Source of the DNA: Brevibacillus massiliensis
GTDB taxonomy: Bacteria; Bacillota; Bacilli; Brevibacillales; Brevibacillaceae
Direction: 5' to 3'
NCBI RefSeq assembly: GCF_000311785.1
Contig: NZ_HE978535.1
Span: 228,776 to 292,775 of the forward strand
DNA: 64,000 nucleotides
Shown: one piece after another, positions 1 through 9,342 of the stretch
Layout: the number at the start of each line of letters is the position of its first letter
How positions within the stretch are numbered: the first letter of the stretch is position 1
The notes under the pieces: model-generated
Databases searched by the model: none
Told to the model about the DNA's origin: nothing
The model's input: only the letters and a program-made list of their open reading frames with translations
Translations under genes and position numbers: made by a program

Positions 1-5
1 TTTTT

Positions 6-35
6 TTGACCATTCATGAAACGAAATGCTACACT
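6..35 (+). promoter_or_regulatory. Candidate sigma-A promoter of the YebC-family gene
   Basis: A TTGACC -35 element at 6-11 is followed after 18 bases by TACACT at 30-35. The alternative -10 is TATAAC at 35-40. It lies about 40 bases before the chosen start codon. This is a motif match only. Confidence 0.4.
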
Positions 36-73
36 ATAACGTGTATTCCTGTCATGTGAGGAGAGTTTTTACC

Positions 74-799
74 ATGCCAAAGTTCAAGCTGTTTGCCAAC
101 AGAAAAGGCGTCGCCGATCAGAAGCGGAACAACCAGTACGTCAAATTTGCCAGGCAAATTTACGTGGAAGCGAAAAAAGGCGGCCCTGATCCCAATGCAA
201 ACTTGAAATTAAAGGCAATTATTGCCAATGCGCGGGCGATCAATATGCCGTTGGAGAATATCGAGCGGGCGATCAAGCGGGCGACTGATACCGGGCAAGC
301 GGACAACTACGATGAAATCCGCTATGAAGGGTACGGTCCGGGTGGCGTCGCCGTGATCGTCGAGTGTTTGACGGACAACCGGAACCGGACAGCAGCCGAT
401 GTCCGTGCGATCTTCAACAAGCGCGGAGGCAACCTCGGCGAGACGGGTTCGGTCAGCTTTATGTTCGATCACAAGGGCGTGATCGTGATCGATCGGGAAG
501 AGTTTGACGTCGACGAGGATACGATGCTCATGCAGGCGTTGGAAGCCGGGGCGGAGGACGTCGAAATTTCTCCGGATACATTTGAGGTGATTACCCACCC
601 GCACGAACTGGACCAGGTCAAATCCGGACTGGAAGCGGAAGGGTATTCATTTGTCAATGCCCAGGTACAGTGGGTGCCGCAAAACACGGTGAAGATCTCA
701 GGCGAAAATGCGGAAAAAATGCTGAAAATGATGGAAGCCTTCGAGGAAAACGATGACGTCCAAAACGTTTACGCCAACTTTGAGATTGAAGACGAGTAG
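74..799 (+). CDS. YebC/PmpR-family (YeeN-type) protein
   Basis: This 241-residue protein belongs to the YebC/PmpR family of cytoplasmic proteins, described as transcriptional regulators or as factors that help ribosomes through difficult sequences. The N-terminus has the conserved block FANRKGVADQKR, and the middle carries the family hallmarks NARAINMP, YEGYGPGG and DNRNRTAADVR. The start MPKFKLF is typical of the YeeN subgroup rather than the MAGHSKW type. An upstream in-frame ATG at 26 exists. I chose the ATG at 74 because GAGGAGA lies just before it and the protein then begins as in the family. It is monocistronic, closed by the terminator at 805-842. Exact physiological role is not evident. 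Confidence 0.9.
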   Translation: MPKFKLFANRKGVADQKRNNQYVKFARQIYVEAKKGGPDPNANLKLKAIIANARAINMPLENIERAIKRATDTGQADNYDEIRYEGYGPGGVAVIVECLTDNRNRTAADVRAIFNKRGGNLGETGSVSFMFDHKGVIVIDREEFDVDEDTMLMQALEAGAEDVEISPDTFEVITHPHELDQVKSGLEAEGYSFVNAQVQWVPQNTVKISGENAEKMLKMMEAFEENDDVQNVYANFEIEDE

Positions 800-804
800 A
801 CCAT

Positions 805-842
805 GTAGCCATCTTGCCCAGGCAGGATGGCTGCTTTTTTCG
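805..842 (+). terminator. Rho-independent terminator after the YebC-family gene
   Basis: A 14-bp stem (805-818 with 821-834, two G-U pairs) is followed by a run of T. The nominal loop is only two bases, so the top pairs must open. It separates the YebC gene from parE. Confidence 0.8.
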
Positions 843-929
843 CAGGGCTGTTTTTTCTTTTGAAAAAATGGTATAAAATAGCGATTAAGTGTTCGCCATT
901 ATTCCACACCACGTGTACAGAGGGGAGAA

Positions 930-2888
930 ATGATGACGGAAGTGCAGCATTTAACCTATACAGAAGACGATATTCAGGTACTCGAAGGGCTGATCGCCGT
1001 TCGCAGACGGCCTGGCATGTACATCGGATCAACCGGCAGCCGCGGCTTGCACCATTTGTTGTGGGAGATTGTCGATAATGCCAAAGACGAGACGCTGGCC
1101 GGTTTTAACGATAAAATCATTGTGACATTATACAAGGATGGCAGTGTCAGTGTGGAAGACCACGGACGGGGTATCCCTACCGGCATGCACAAGTCGGGGC
1201 GGCCGGTGCCGGAAGTGATCTTTACCACCCTGCACGCCGGCGGCAAATTCGGCGGCGGCGGATACAAGAAGAGCGGCGGCTTGCACGGAGTCGGCTCCAG
1301 TGTTGTCGTGGCCCTGTCCAAGTGGCTGGAAGTGGAAATCCATCGCGAAGGCCTCATACATAAGCAGCGGTTTGAATATGTGGTAGACGAGGACGGCAGC
1401 GAACACGTCGGCATGCCGGTGACCGAGCTCACAGTCGTCGGCAAGACCAAGCGAACCGGGACGACCGTAACGTTCCTGCCGGATGAACGCGTCTTTACCA
1501 CCACCCGGTTCGATTACGAGCTGATCCGCGACCGCTTTCGGGAAACCGCCTTCCTGCTGAAGGGCCTTCGGCTGGTGCTGATCGACCAGCGCGGCGCGGA
1601 AGAGAGGCGGGAGGAATTTTATTACGAGGACGGTCTGAAGTCATACGTGGCCTACCTGAACGAGGGGAAGCAGACGCTTCATCCGATCGTCTACTTTGAC
1701 GGCGAAAAAGAGAACATCTACGTCGAACTGGCCTTCCAGTACAACGACGGCTATGCGGAGACGCTCGTCTCGTACGTCAACTCCGTCCCGACGAACGACG
1801 GCGGCACCCATGTGACCGGCTTTCGCAACGGGACGACCCGCGTCTTCAACGAATTTGCCCGGCGCAAAGGGTTCCTGAAAGACAAGGACGCCAATCTGAC
1901 CGGCAACGATCTGCGCGAAGGGTTCCTCGGCGTGCTCTCGCTGCAGATGGCCGACGTCCAGTTTGAATCGCAAACCAAGGACAAGCTGGGAAATGAGGAG
2001 GCGCGCACGCTCGTCGAGCAGATCGTCTCGGAAAAGCTCGGCTTCTTCCTGGAGGAAAATCCGGAGATCGGCAAGCTGCTTATCGAAAAAGCGATTCGCT
2101 CCGCAGAAATTCGCGAAGAGCTGCGCAAGCAAAGGGAAGCGCTGCGCGGCGATAAAAAGGGAAAAGGGGCCAAAAAGCGGAAGTCGATCTCGGAAAAGTT
2201 CGCTCCGCCCCAGTACAAAGACCCGAAGCGAAACGAACTGTTCCTCGTCGAGGGGGATTCAGCTGGCGGTTCCGCCAAGCAGGCGCGCAACTCGGAGTTT
2301 CAGGCCATCTTCGGGCTGAAGGGGAAACCACTCAACACCGAGAAAGCGAAGCTGTCGGACATCCTGGCCAACGAGGAATTCCGGACGATCCTGGAAGTGC
2401 TGGAGACGGATATCGGCGACGAATCTTCATTCGAGAACTGCGCGTTTGACAAGATCATCATCATGTCCGACGCCGATGTGGACGGGTCTCACATTCAGGC
2501 CCTGCTGCTGACCTTTTTCTTTCGCTATACCCAGCCGTTGATCTCTGCAGGCAAGCTGTACATCGCCCAGCCGCCGCTCTATCAGGTAAAAAAGGGCGGC
2601 AAAAAGCCGGAGTCCGTCTACTGCTGGGACGACAGCGAGTTGGAACAAGCGCTCAAAAAGCTTGGCCGGGGAGCAGAAGTCGTACGCTATAAGGGTCTTG
2701 GCGAAATGAACCCGGATCAACTGTGGGAGACGACGATGAACCCGGAAACCCGCAAGCTGATCCAGGTCAGGCTGGAAGACTTGGCCCATTCGGAAAAACT
2801 GGTTACCGTACTGATGGGAGACAAGGTGCCTCCCCGCCGTGAATGGATTGAGAGCCACGTCACATTCGAAGTGGGGGAGGATGAATAG
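930..2888 (+). CDS. parE: DNA topoisomerase IV subunit B (ParE)
   Basis: This is the 652-residue ATPase subunit of topoisomerase IV, which decatenates daughter chromosomes. It works as a heterotetramer with ParC, encoded immediately downstream. The GHKL ATPase domain shows RRRPGMYIG and EIVDNAKDE (about residues 28-56) and the GLHGVG lid motif. The TOPRIM domain shows LVEGDSAGG near residue 438 and DADVDGSH near residue 513. GyrB is the alternative, but the pairing with an adjacent ParC-type subunit and the overall Bacillales ParE look favour ParE. The start ATG at 930 follows GAGGGGAGAA; the ATG at 933 is equally possible. The stop is two bases before parC. Confidence 0.95.
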   Translation: MMTEVQHLTYTEDDIQVLEGLIAVRRRPGMYIGSTGSRGLHHLLWEIVDNAKDETLAGFNDKIIVTLYKDGSVSVEDHGRGIPTGMHKSGRPVPEVIFTTLHAGGKFGGGGYKKSGGLHGVGSSVVVALSKWLEVEIHREGLIHKQRFEYVVDEDGSEHVGMPVTELTVVGKTKRTGTTVTFLPDERVFTTTRFDYELIRDRFRETAFLLKGLRLVLIDQRGAEERREEFYYEDGLKSYVAYLNEGKQTLHPIVYFDGEKENIYVELAFQYNDGYAETLVSYVNSVPTNDGGTHVTGFRNGTTRVFNEFARRKGFLKDKDANLTGNDLREGFLGVLSLQMADVQFESQTKDKLGNEEARTLVEQIVSEKLGFFLEENPEIGKLLIEKAIRSAEIREELRKQREALRGDKKGKGAKKRKSISEKFAPPQYKDPKRNELFLVEGDSAGGSAKQARNSEFQAIFGLKGKPLNTEKAKLSDILANEEFRTILEVLETDIGDESSFENCAFDKIIIMSDADVDGSHIQALLLTFFFRYTQPLISAGKLYIAQPPLYQVKKGGKKPESVYCWDDSELEQALKKLGRGAEVVRYKGLGEMNPDQLWETTMNPETRKLIQVRLEDLAHSEKLVTVLMGDKVPPRREWIESHVTFEVGEDE

Positions 2889-2890
2889 GC

Positions 2891-5452
2891 ATGTTATCGA
2901 CGAGAGTGATCGAGCGGAGTTTTGCCGAGCTGATGGGAAAGCGGTTTGGCGACTACGCCAATCTGGTCATCCTGTCGCGGGCGATCCCTGATGCCCGCGA
3001 CGGCCTGAAGCCGGTGCAGCGGCGGATTTTATACTCGATGTACCAGGATGGCAACACGCATGACAAAACGTACCGCAAATCGGCCAAGACGGTCGGGGCC
3101 GTGATGGGAACCTACCATCCGCACGGAGATGCGGCGATCTACGAGACGATGGTCCGCATGGCCCAGTGGTGGAAGATGCGCCAGACGATGATCGACGGAC
3201 AGGGCAACTTCGGGAGCCTGGACGCCGATCCGCCGGCCGCCATGCGTTATACGGAGGCGCGGCTGTCCGCCCTGGCCGAACAGATGCTGCGCGACATCGA
3301 AAAGGACACGGTGCCGTTTATTCCCAACTACGACAACACGACGGTTCAGCCAGCGGTGCTTCCCGCCCGTTTTCCCAACCTGCTGGTCAACGGAGCGGCC
3401 GGGATTGCCGTCGGGTTTGCCACCGACATTCCGACCCATAACCTGGGAGAAGTGATCGATGCGACGATCGCCCAGATGAAAAAGCCCGACATCACCTTGG
3501 ACGAGCTGATGGAGCACATCAAGGGACCGGACTTCTCTACAGGCGGGATCGTTCAAGGGCTCTCCGGGATTCGCAAGGCGTTTGAGACTGGGCGCGGACA
3601 GTTCGTCATCCGCGGCCGCTGCCATGTGGAAGAGGCGAAGGGCAGCAAAGGCAAGCGGATCGTCATCAGCGAACTCCCCTACGATGTCGTCAAATCAAAG
3701 CTGGTTGCCCAGATCGACGACTTGGTGCTGGACCGCAAGATCGAGGGAGCGCTGGCTGTCCGCGACGAAACCGGGCGCAAGGAAGCAGAACTGCGCCAGG
3801 TGCGTATCGTCATCGACATCAAAAAAGAGGCCGACCCGGAAGCGATCCTCAACTACCTGTATAAAAACACCGACCTGCAGATTTTCTACAACTACAACAT
3901 GAACGCGATTCACGAAGGCACGATTCGGCAAATGGGGTTAAAACAGCTTCTTGACGCCTATATAAGCCATCAAAAAGAAGTCGTGACCCGCCGTTCCAAG
4001 TACGACTTGGAGCGGAAGCGAAATCGCGAACACGTCGTGCAGGGATTGATCCGGGCCAAGTCGATTTTGCGGGAAATCGTCGATACGATCATGGCTTCGG
4101 AGGATCGTGCCGACGCCAAGAAAAACATCATGGAACAGTACGGTTTCACCGACGTCCAGGCGGACGCGATTTTAAGCATCCAACTGGCCTCCTTGACCCG
4201 TATCGACATTGTCAAGCTGGAAAAAGAGCTGGCGGCATTGGCCAAAGAGATCGCCCTGCTGGAGGCGATTCTCGGCAGCGAGAAAAAACTGATCAACGTA
4301 ATCGTGCAGGAGCTGTTGGAGATCAAAAAACAGTACAGCGAACCGCGGCGGACGGAGATTCAGGGAGAAATTGAAGAAGTGAAGGTCGACATCGCCATGC
4401 AGATCAATGCCGAGGATTGCATCGTCACGTTGACCAACGACGGTTACATCAAGCGGACGAGCCCCCGTTCCTTCAAGTCGATGGGCGGGACGATCGAATC
4501 TTGCGGCGTCAAAGAAGGCGACCGCGTCCGCAGATTCATCGAGGCGAACACATCGCATACCGCACTCTTCTTTACCCAGGACGGAAAGTACTTTGCGATG
4601 TTGGTCAACGATATTCCCGACGCCAAATGGAAGGACATCGGGACCGCACTGGTCAACGTCATCCCGCTGGAAAAACATCAGCGCGTCGTAGCCATGCATA
4701 TCGTCGACAGCTTCTCGCTGCCGCTGTACGTCTGCCACGTCAGCCGCCAGGGGCTGATCAAGAAGAGCGCGCTCGCTGATTACGAGACGAATCGCTCCAG
4801 CGCGATTGTAGCCGCCAAGTTGAAAAAAGAGGATGACGAGTACATCAACGTACTGCTTGCTGGTGAGTCCGGGACCTTCTTCGCCTTTACGCGGGAGGGA
4901 ATGGCGATTCGCTTTCTCCAGAGCGAGGTGGCTCCTACCGGCCGCGCATCCAGCGGTGTCAAGGCGATCAACCTGGCCAAAGGGGACGAGGTGGTTACCG
5001 TGCTTGCGGCAGAAGAAGACGACCCGCGGAGCGTTCGCGTGTTGACGTCAGAAGGCGTGGTCAAGCGCACCTGGATCAGCGGATTCCCGATTCAGGCGCG
5101 GGCGGGCAAAGGGCTTGTCGTCATCCGCAAACGCAAGACCCATCCGCACGTCGTCGTCACCGCCCAAATCGAAGATGAGGCGATGGACAAGCTGTACGCA
5201 TTAAGTGAAAGCGGGGGTTGGACGGAAGTAGATTCGTCACACGTGCCAATCAACGAGCAGGGGGGAATCGGCAGGGTCGTCGTCGAAGGCGGAGCAAAAG
5301 AGATCGCCTATGAAGCGACAGTCCCGGCAGAAGAGATGAAGGAGCCGGGGAGCGTACCGCCATCCGGCAAATCGGCTCCTGTCTCACCCCATGACGAGCC
5401 GCCCGCCGAACAGGTAAGTCTATTTGACAACCCATCAGAGCCGAAGGATTGA
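2891..5452 (+). CDS. parC: DNA topoisomerase IV subunit A (ParC)
   Basis: This is the 853-residue DNA-cleaving subunit of topoisomerase IV. The N-terminal winged-helix region has DGLKPVQRRILYSMY and the quinolone-resistance-determining stretch KTVGAVMGTYHPHGD. The catalytic tyrosine is Tyr120 in MRYTEARLS. The tower and coiled-coil region is followed by a beta-pinwheel C-terminal domain. The GyrA-box characteristic of gyrase was not seen, which supports ParC. It starts two bases after parE, so the two are cotranscribed and probably translationally coupled. The last 40 or so residues are proline- and acid-rich and look disordered. Confidence 0.95.
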   Translation: MLSTRVIERSFAELMGKRFGDYANLVILSRAIPDARDGLKPVQRRILYSMYQDGNTHDKTYRKSAKTVGAVMGTYHPHGDAAIYETMVRMAQWWKMRQTMIDGQGNFGSLDADPPAAMRYTEARLSALAEQMLRDIEKDTVPFIPNYDNTTVQPAVLPARFPNLLVNGAAGIAVGFATDIPTHNLGEVIDATIAQMKKPDITLDELMEHIKGPDFSTGGIVQGLSGIRKAFETGRGQFVIRGRCHVEEAKGSKGKRIVISELPYDVVKSKLVAQIDDLVLDRKIEGALAVRDETGRKEAELRQVRIVIDIKKEADPEAILNYLYKNTDLQIFYNYNMNAIHEGTIRQMGLKQLLDAYISHQKEVVTRRSKYDLERKRNREHVVQGLIRAKSILREIVDTIMASEDRADAKKNIMEQYGFTDVQADAILSIQLASLTRIDIVKLEKELAALAKEIALLEAILGSEKKLINVIVQELLEIKKQYSEPRRTEIQGEIEEVKVDIAMQINAEDCIVTLTNDGYIKRTSPRSFKSMGGTIESCGVKEGDRVRRFIEANTSHTALFFTQDGKYFAMLVNDIPDAKWKDIGTALVNVIPLEKHQRVVAMHIVDSFSLPLYVCHVSRQGLIKKSALADYETNRSSAIVAAKLKKEDDEYINVLLAGESGTFFAFTREGMAIRFLQSEVAPTGRASSGVKAINLAKGDEVVTVLAAEEDDPRSVRVLTSEGVVKRTWISGFPIQARAGKGLVVIRKRKTHPHVVVTAQIEDEAMDKLYALSESGGWTEVDSSHVPINEQGGIGRVVVEGGAKEIAYEATVPAEEMKEPGSVPPSGKSAPVSPHDEPPAEQVSLFDNPSEPKD

Positions 5453-5458
5453 TCGCAC

Positions 5459-5788
5459 ATGGAAAAACCGTTTGAACGCTTTACCGCGGAGCTGTCCTGG
5501 CAGCAGGCGGCGCTGCTGCTGGATACGGTGCTCTACTTTGAAGAGACGCCAAAGTACTTGTCCCTGCCCGATCAGGAGGGCGGACGGATCGCCGTTCCGC
5601 TCCTGTCCGATTCGCTGCGGGACATGTTGGCCCAGCTGGACGAAGCGGAACCCCACGCCAAGCAGCCGTTTACCTTTGATTTTGACTGGACCGATGCGGA
5701 AAAGGGCGAAGGTGTCGTAACGATCCTTTTGCCGTCCGGGGAAATGCTGTCCCAGCCGACACAGCTGGACGCTTTTTCGGCGGTGTAG
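5459..5788 (+). CDS. Hypothetical protein in the parE-parC operon
   Basis: A 109-residue acidic soluble protein that I do not recognise. It starts six bases after the parC stop, with GAAGGA upstream inside the parC end, so it is probably the third gene of the parE-parC transcript. It has no signal peptide, membrane segment or cysteine motif. Alternating hydrophobic residues and the short phrase VVTILLPSGE suggest a small alpha/beta fold. The tight linkage suggests co-expression with topoisomerase IV, but no function can be read from the sequence. Confidence 0.7.
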   Translation: MEKPFERFTAELSWQQAALLLDTVLYFEETPKYLSLPDQEGGRIAVPLLSDSLRDMLAQLDEAEPHAKQPFTFDFDWTDAEKGEGVVTILLPSGEMLSQPTQLDAFSAV

Positions 5789-5890
5789 GTAATTTCGGAA
5801 AGCAACTTTGAACAATAGCAGTCCAAAATCGACAAGAGACTGATTTGTTTGCTGTACCGGTATACAAGCAAAATCATTTGTGGCGAGGGG

Positions 5891-5927
5891 GGCTGCCCAT
5901 AGTCATGGAGCATGACTATGGGCAGCC
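5891..5927. repeat. Perfect 17-bp inverted repeat with 3-base loop
   Basis: The arms 5891-5907 and 5911-5927 are exact reverse complements around the loop GAG. No T-run follows; the next bases are CTATTGTT. It lies 100 bases past the parE-parC operon and may act as an end-of-transcript stem-loop or be a remnant of a lost element. It is the most perfect dyad noticed in the window. Confidence 0.8.
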
Positions 5928-5969
5928 CTATTGTTATGAATGAGTTTCTACATATATATGCTCTAAACA

Positions 5970-6400
5970 TTGATTCAAGCATTTGTAGCAGCAGGCAAGC
6001 TGGATGGTGGGGATGAAAAAATATTGAGCCATCATTCGAGTGGTTTCAAAAATGAGCGCCAAATCTGCTGACAATTTCGGCATCAACAGCACAGTTAACC
6101 GACATGTTTACACGCGGAGAAGTGTGTATTGCTCCCTGGTGGGATGTACCCGCGCTCAATCCAATAATCAAGACATGGCACTCAATCCGGAAGCTCAGGT
6201 TGGATTTACCAAAGATAGGTACTGCGGCCCAACCAATAAAAACGCAAGCCTCTCTGACGATTTGGCCAACAAGGTCATCTATGGCGAAGAAAAAGTAAAG
6301 GCGCTCCCACTTGTTGACCGGGAACGTATTTCAACAGTGCGAAATGTGTGGATTGACCGCTGGAACAAAGAGATCGTCCCGCTGTTAAAAAAGCAATCGG
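5970..6400 (+). pseudogene. Decayed ABC transporter solute-binding protein (spermidine/putrescine type), C-terminal remnant
   Basis: Conceptual translation across frames recovers a PotD-type periplasmic-binding lipoprotein. One frame near 5985 reads AAGKLDGGDEK. The next frame reads NIEPSFEWFQK, then an in-frame TGA at 6053-6055, then PNLLTISASTAQLTDMF and TRGEVCIAPWWD. A third frame from about 6178 reads ALNPEAQVGF, YCGPTNK, NKVIYGEEKVKALP and DRWNKEIVPLL, the usual family C-terminus. About 40 residues between the WWD and NPEAQ segments are missing. Frameshifts, a stop and an internal deletion together make it non-functional. The N-terminal half and the permease and ATPase partners are not nearby. 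The apparent 214-residue reading frame at 6040-6684 partly reflects this remnant and is not a real gene. Confidence 0.75.
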
Positions 6401-6513
6401 CTCATTCTCTTGAATCAGGTAGAGATAAGATAGGGGGGCCCCCTTATTTGTTTTTAGGGGCGAGTAGTTTGCAAAAAGAGGAATCCCCCGTCACGCCTTG
6501 CGAACTGCCTTGC

Positions 6514-6717
6514 TCAAATATCCACGTTCCCCATCTGGATGTCCGACTTTACGTGCGCCAATGCCGCTTCAAAGACATCTTCTTCCCGATCGGCGGCAAT
6601 TTTAAAACGGGTGACGACTTTTTCTCCGCTGCGAACCTGTACATCGTACTGCGAATCTCCGTCATACGTCGTCGCAAAGGTTAATTCCCGTCCGTTGACC
6701 TTCATGTTTCTTTCCAT
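6514..6717 (-). CDS. Small hypothetical protein
   Basis: A 67-residue protein of unknown function. The reading frame is open to 6855, but I chose the ATG at 6717 because AAGGAGGTGAAC sits at ideal distance before it. It begins MERNMKVNGRELTF and is rich in charged beta-forming segments (TTYDGDSQYDVQVRSGE) followed by a helix. It looks like a small conserved cytoplasmic protein rather than a membrane or DNA-binding protein. It is transcribed away from the AAA+ gene, with the start codons about 130 bases apart. Confidence 0.7.
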   Translation of the reverse strand: MERNMKVNGRELTFATTYDGDSQYDVQVRSGEKVVTRFKIAADREEDVFEAALAHVKSDIQMGNVDI

Positions 6718-6849
6718 GCGGTTCACCTCCTTGCATAGTTTGCCCATTTCAGCTGAATCTACCAGAGATTGCATGTCCGGCCCCCTTTTCTTCTCGGCCG
6801 AAACATGGTACAACAAGGTGGAATCACGCTTGGAGAGGAACGGATAAAC

Positions 6850-9243
6850 ATGCACATGACTGAGGGGACAGACAGGCTCGCCGCTTTGTTGGACGGCGAG
6901 ATATCACCGGTAGAGGTGTCCGAGCGGGACGCGATCGGGCTGCTGAGCCAGGTGGCTGTAGAGAGACAGCACGGGGAGACAGAGAAAGCGAAATTGGATC
7001 GGGCGGAAGCGTTTTTGCTCACTTGTCTGGCGCAATCCCGCTGGCAAAAAGCAGACGGTTTGCAGCAGGCGATGGAGTGGGTAGACAAGGCGATGCAGCT
7101 TGACCCCGGGTCGAAGCCGGCCGCGCAGCTGGCGGCCCGGCTTGCGATAGCCAGTCTGGCCCGGTTGGATGTCGTCAGCGGACTGCCTGCCATTCGCGAG
7201 ACGGACAATGCCGCGACGAGGAAACAACATATTCGCACTTTGTTGGAAAAAATCAGTGAACATTTGCAGGGTTTCACCCGCTGGAATGAGCTGCTGGACC
7301 GCGGCCAGGCAGCTGTCTTCGTTGCCGAAGACGAAGCTGCAGGAGAGACTTTGCGCCGGCTTGCACCGCTGCTGGCAAAGCTGAAGGAGGCGATGCAGGA
7401 TCTCGTCGTCCATGCGATCGCCTACGCCGAATCCTTGCAGGGGGTGTTTTACTCCTCGGAATTGCTGAAAAACGTGCAGACAGCCATCCAAAAACTGTCG
7501 GGGCTGCAGGGCGAGTGGAACGTGGCGCTGCGTAGCCAGTTGGATGCGGAAGAGCCGGCGGCGCCGGTAAAGGTGCGTTCCGCACTGGCCGAGTTGGATG
7601 AATTGATCGGGATGACAGAAATAAAGGCAAGGGTAAAGCAATGGGCCGGATACCTCCGCTACCAGCGCCTGCGCCGGGAAAAAGGCTGGATGATGCAGGA
7701 TGAACCAGAACTGCACGCCGTGCTGATGGGCAATCCGGGAACGGGCAAAACGACGCTGGCCCGGCTGCTTGCCCGCCTCTACCACGAATTGGGGCTGCTC
7801 AGCAGGGATGATGTGGTAGAGGTGGATCGCTCCCACCTGGTCGGCTCGTACCTTGGCCAGACGGAGCAGCGGACGATGGACGCCGTTAAGCGAGCGGTCG
7901 GCGGGGTGCTGTTCATCGATGAAGCATACAGCCTCAAACGCCCGGACAGCCACGGCGGCGATTACGGACAGGTGGCGATCGACACCCTGGTAGCGGCGAT
8001 GACGAGCGGTGAATACGCGGGCAAGTTCGTCGTCATCCTCGCCGGTTACCCGGAGGAAATGCGCCACTTTCTCGAGGCCAATCCCGGGCTCCGCAGCCGT
8101 TTTCCGGAAACGGGCCACTTTGTTTTGCCAGACTACAACGACGAAGAACTGCTGGCGATCGCTGAACACGTAGCAGCCCGCAACGATTTTTTCTTTTCCG
8201 AAGCGGCCAAGCAGGCGATGCTTCAAAGGCTGGAGAGGGAACGGGTCGACGAGACGTTCGGCAATGCCCGTACGGCCCGGAATATCGTACTCGACGCCAT
8301 CTTTTCCAAAGGAAAGAGAATGGAAACAGGCGGGGAGCTGCATGTGAACGATTTTACCATGTTGTACCCGGAGGACGTCGATCCCCGGAGCGAAAAGGAA
8401 GGGCGGCGATCGAGCGAAACACCGAGACGGTACGCCACTGCCAGCGAGCAGCTGCAAGAGCTGATCGGGCTGGGGGAAGTGAAGGCCGAAATGGAAAAGC
8501 TGGCCGCGTATCTGCGCATTCAACAGATGCGCCAACAAAAAGGGCTGCCTGCTGTCCCGCTGCACCTGAATGCCGTCTTTACCGGCAACCCTGGCACCGG
8601 CAAAACCACCGTTGCAAGGTTGTACGCCTTGTTGTTAAAAGAGACCGGGTATCTGAAGCGGGGACATCTCGTTTCGGTAGGCCGTTCCGATTTGGTGGCG
8701 GGCTTCGTCGGGCAAACCGCGCTAAAGACACGGCGCAAAGTCCGGGAAGCGCTGGGCGGAGTGCTGTTTATCGACGAAGCTTACGCACTGCAGACAGGGA
8801 GCGAAAATGACTTTGGGCAGGAAGCGATCAATACGCTGGTGGAAGAGATGACAAAGCACGAAGACAACCTGGTTGTCGTATTGGCCGGGTACCAGCAGGA
8901 GATGGAGCAGCTGCTTGCCAGCAACCCCGGTTTGGCTTCCCGGTTTGCCAAATTCTTTTGCTTCCCGGACTATACTCCCGCAGAACTGCAGCAGATGATG
9001 CTCGGGCTGCTGCGGGCGCGGGGCTATCGGTTGGAGCAGCAGGCGGCTGACCGGCTGTTGGATCGCCTGGTTGACATGGAGCGACATGGCAGGCTGCAAG
9101 GCAATGGCCGACTGGTCCGCAACCTTAGCGAAGCGGCGCTGCAGCAGCAGGCCCTCCGTCTGGGCCTCCTCGCTGCGGACGAACTGACATCGGATGCCCT
9201 CAGCCAGTTGGTCTGGGAAGACTTCGCGCCAGTGCTGGAATAA
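6850..9243 (+). CDS. Tandem AAA+ ATPase, SpoVK/CbbX-like
   Basis: A 797-residue protein with an alpha-helical N-terminal region of about 240 residues and two complete AAA+ modules of the CbbX/SpoVK type. Module 1 has Walker A GNPGTGKTTLARL near residue 294 and Walker B GVLFIDEAYSL. Module 2 has GNPGTGKTTVARLY near residue 577 and GVLFIDEAYAL. Both keep the family lead-in ELIGM/L...VK. Bacillus SpoVK has a single such module, so this is a tandem version. The helical N-terminus may be a TPR-like partner-binding region. The start ATG at 6850 (M-H-M) follows GAGAGG; ATGs at 6769 and 6805 are alternatives. The role is probably remodelling of a protein complex, with sporulation suggested by the neighbours. 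It is monocistronic. Confidence 0.8.
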   Translation: MHMTEGTDRLAALLDGEISPVEVSERDAIGLLSQVAVERQHGETEKAKLDRAEAFLLTCLAQSRWQKADGLQQAMEWVDKAMQLDPGSKPAAQLAARLAIASLARLDVVSGLPAIRETDNAATRKQHIRTLLEKISEHLQGFTRWNELLDRGQAAVFVAEDEAAGETLRRLAPLLAKLKEAMQDLVVHAIAYAESLQGVFYSSELLKNVQTAIQKLSGLQGEWNVALRSQLDAEEPAAPVKVRSALAELDELIGMTEIKARVKQWAGYLRYQRLRREKGWMMQDEPELHAVLMGNPGTGKTTLARLLARLYHELGLLSRDDVVEVDRSHLVGSYLGQTEQRTMDAVKRAVGGVLFIDEAYSLKRPDSHGGDYGQVAIDTLVAAMTSGEYAGKFVVILAGYPEEMRHFLEANPGLRSRFPETGHFVLPDYNDEELLAIAEHVAARNDFFFSEAAKQAMLQRLERERVDETFGNARTARNIVLDAIFSKGKRMETGGELHVNDFTMLYPEDVDPRSEKEGRRSSETPRRYATASEQLQELIGLGEVKAEMEKLAAYLRIQQMRQQKGLPAVPLHLNAVFTGNPGTGKTTVARLYALLLKETGYLKRGHLVSVGRSDLVAGFVGQTALKTRRKVREALGGVLFIDEAYALQTGSENDFGQEAINTLVEEMTKHEDNLVVVLAGYQQEMEQLLASNPGLASRFAKFFCFPDYTPAELQQMMLGLLRARGYRLEQQAADRLLDRLVDMERHGRLQGNGRLVRNLSEAALQQQALRLGLLAADELTSDALSQLVWEDFAPVLE

Positions 9244-9247
9244 TGGC

Positions 9248-9274
9248 ATGCCTGGATGATCCAGGCATTTTTTT
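9248..9274 (+). terminator. Rho-independent terminator after the AAA+ gene
   Basis: A perfect 9-bp stem (9248-9256 with 9260-9268, loop TGA) followed by a run of T. Confidence 0.9.
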
Positions 9275-9342
9275 GTACGTAAAAATGGGAATTAGGGCGG
9301 CTTTCGCATGTGCAGCTGTACATGCGGGCTGCGGCAAAACGC

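Noticed and set aside
6040-6684. 214-residue plus-strand frame
   Set aside because: It joins part of the decayed solute-binding protein to sequence antisense to the small 6514-6717 gene; no start signal.
6904-8565. 553-residue open frame on the minus strand
   Set aside because: Antisense to the AAA+ gene, whose motifs are clear; the antisense product has no recognisable domain.
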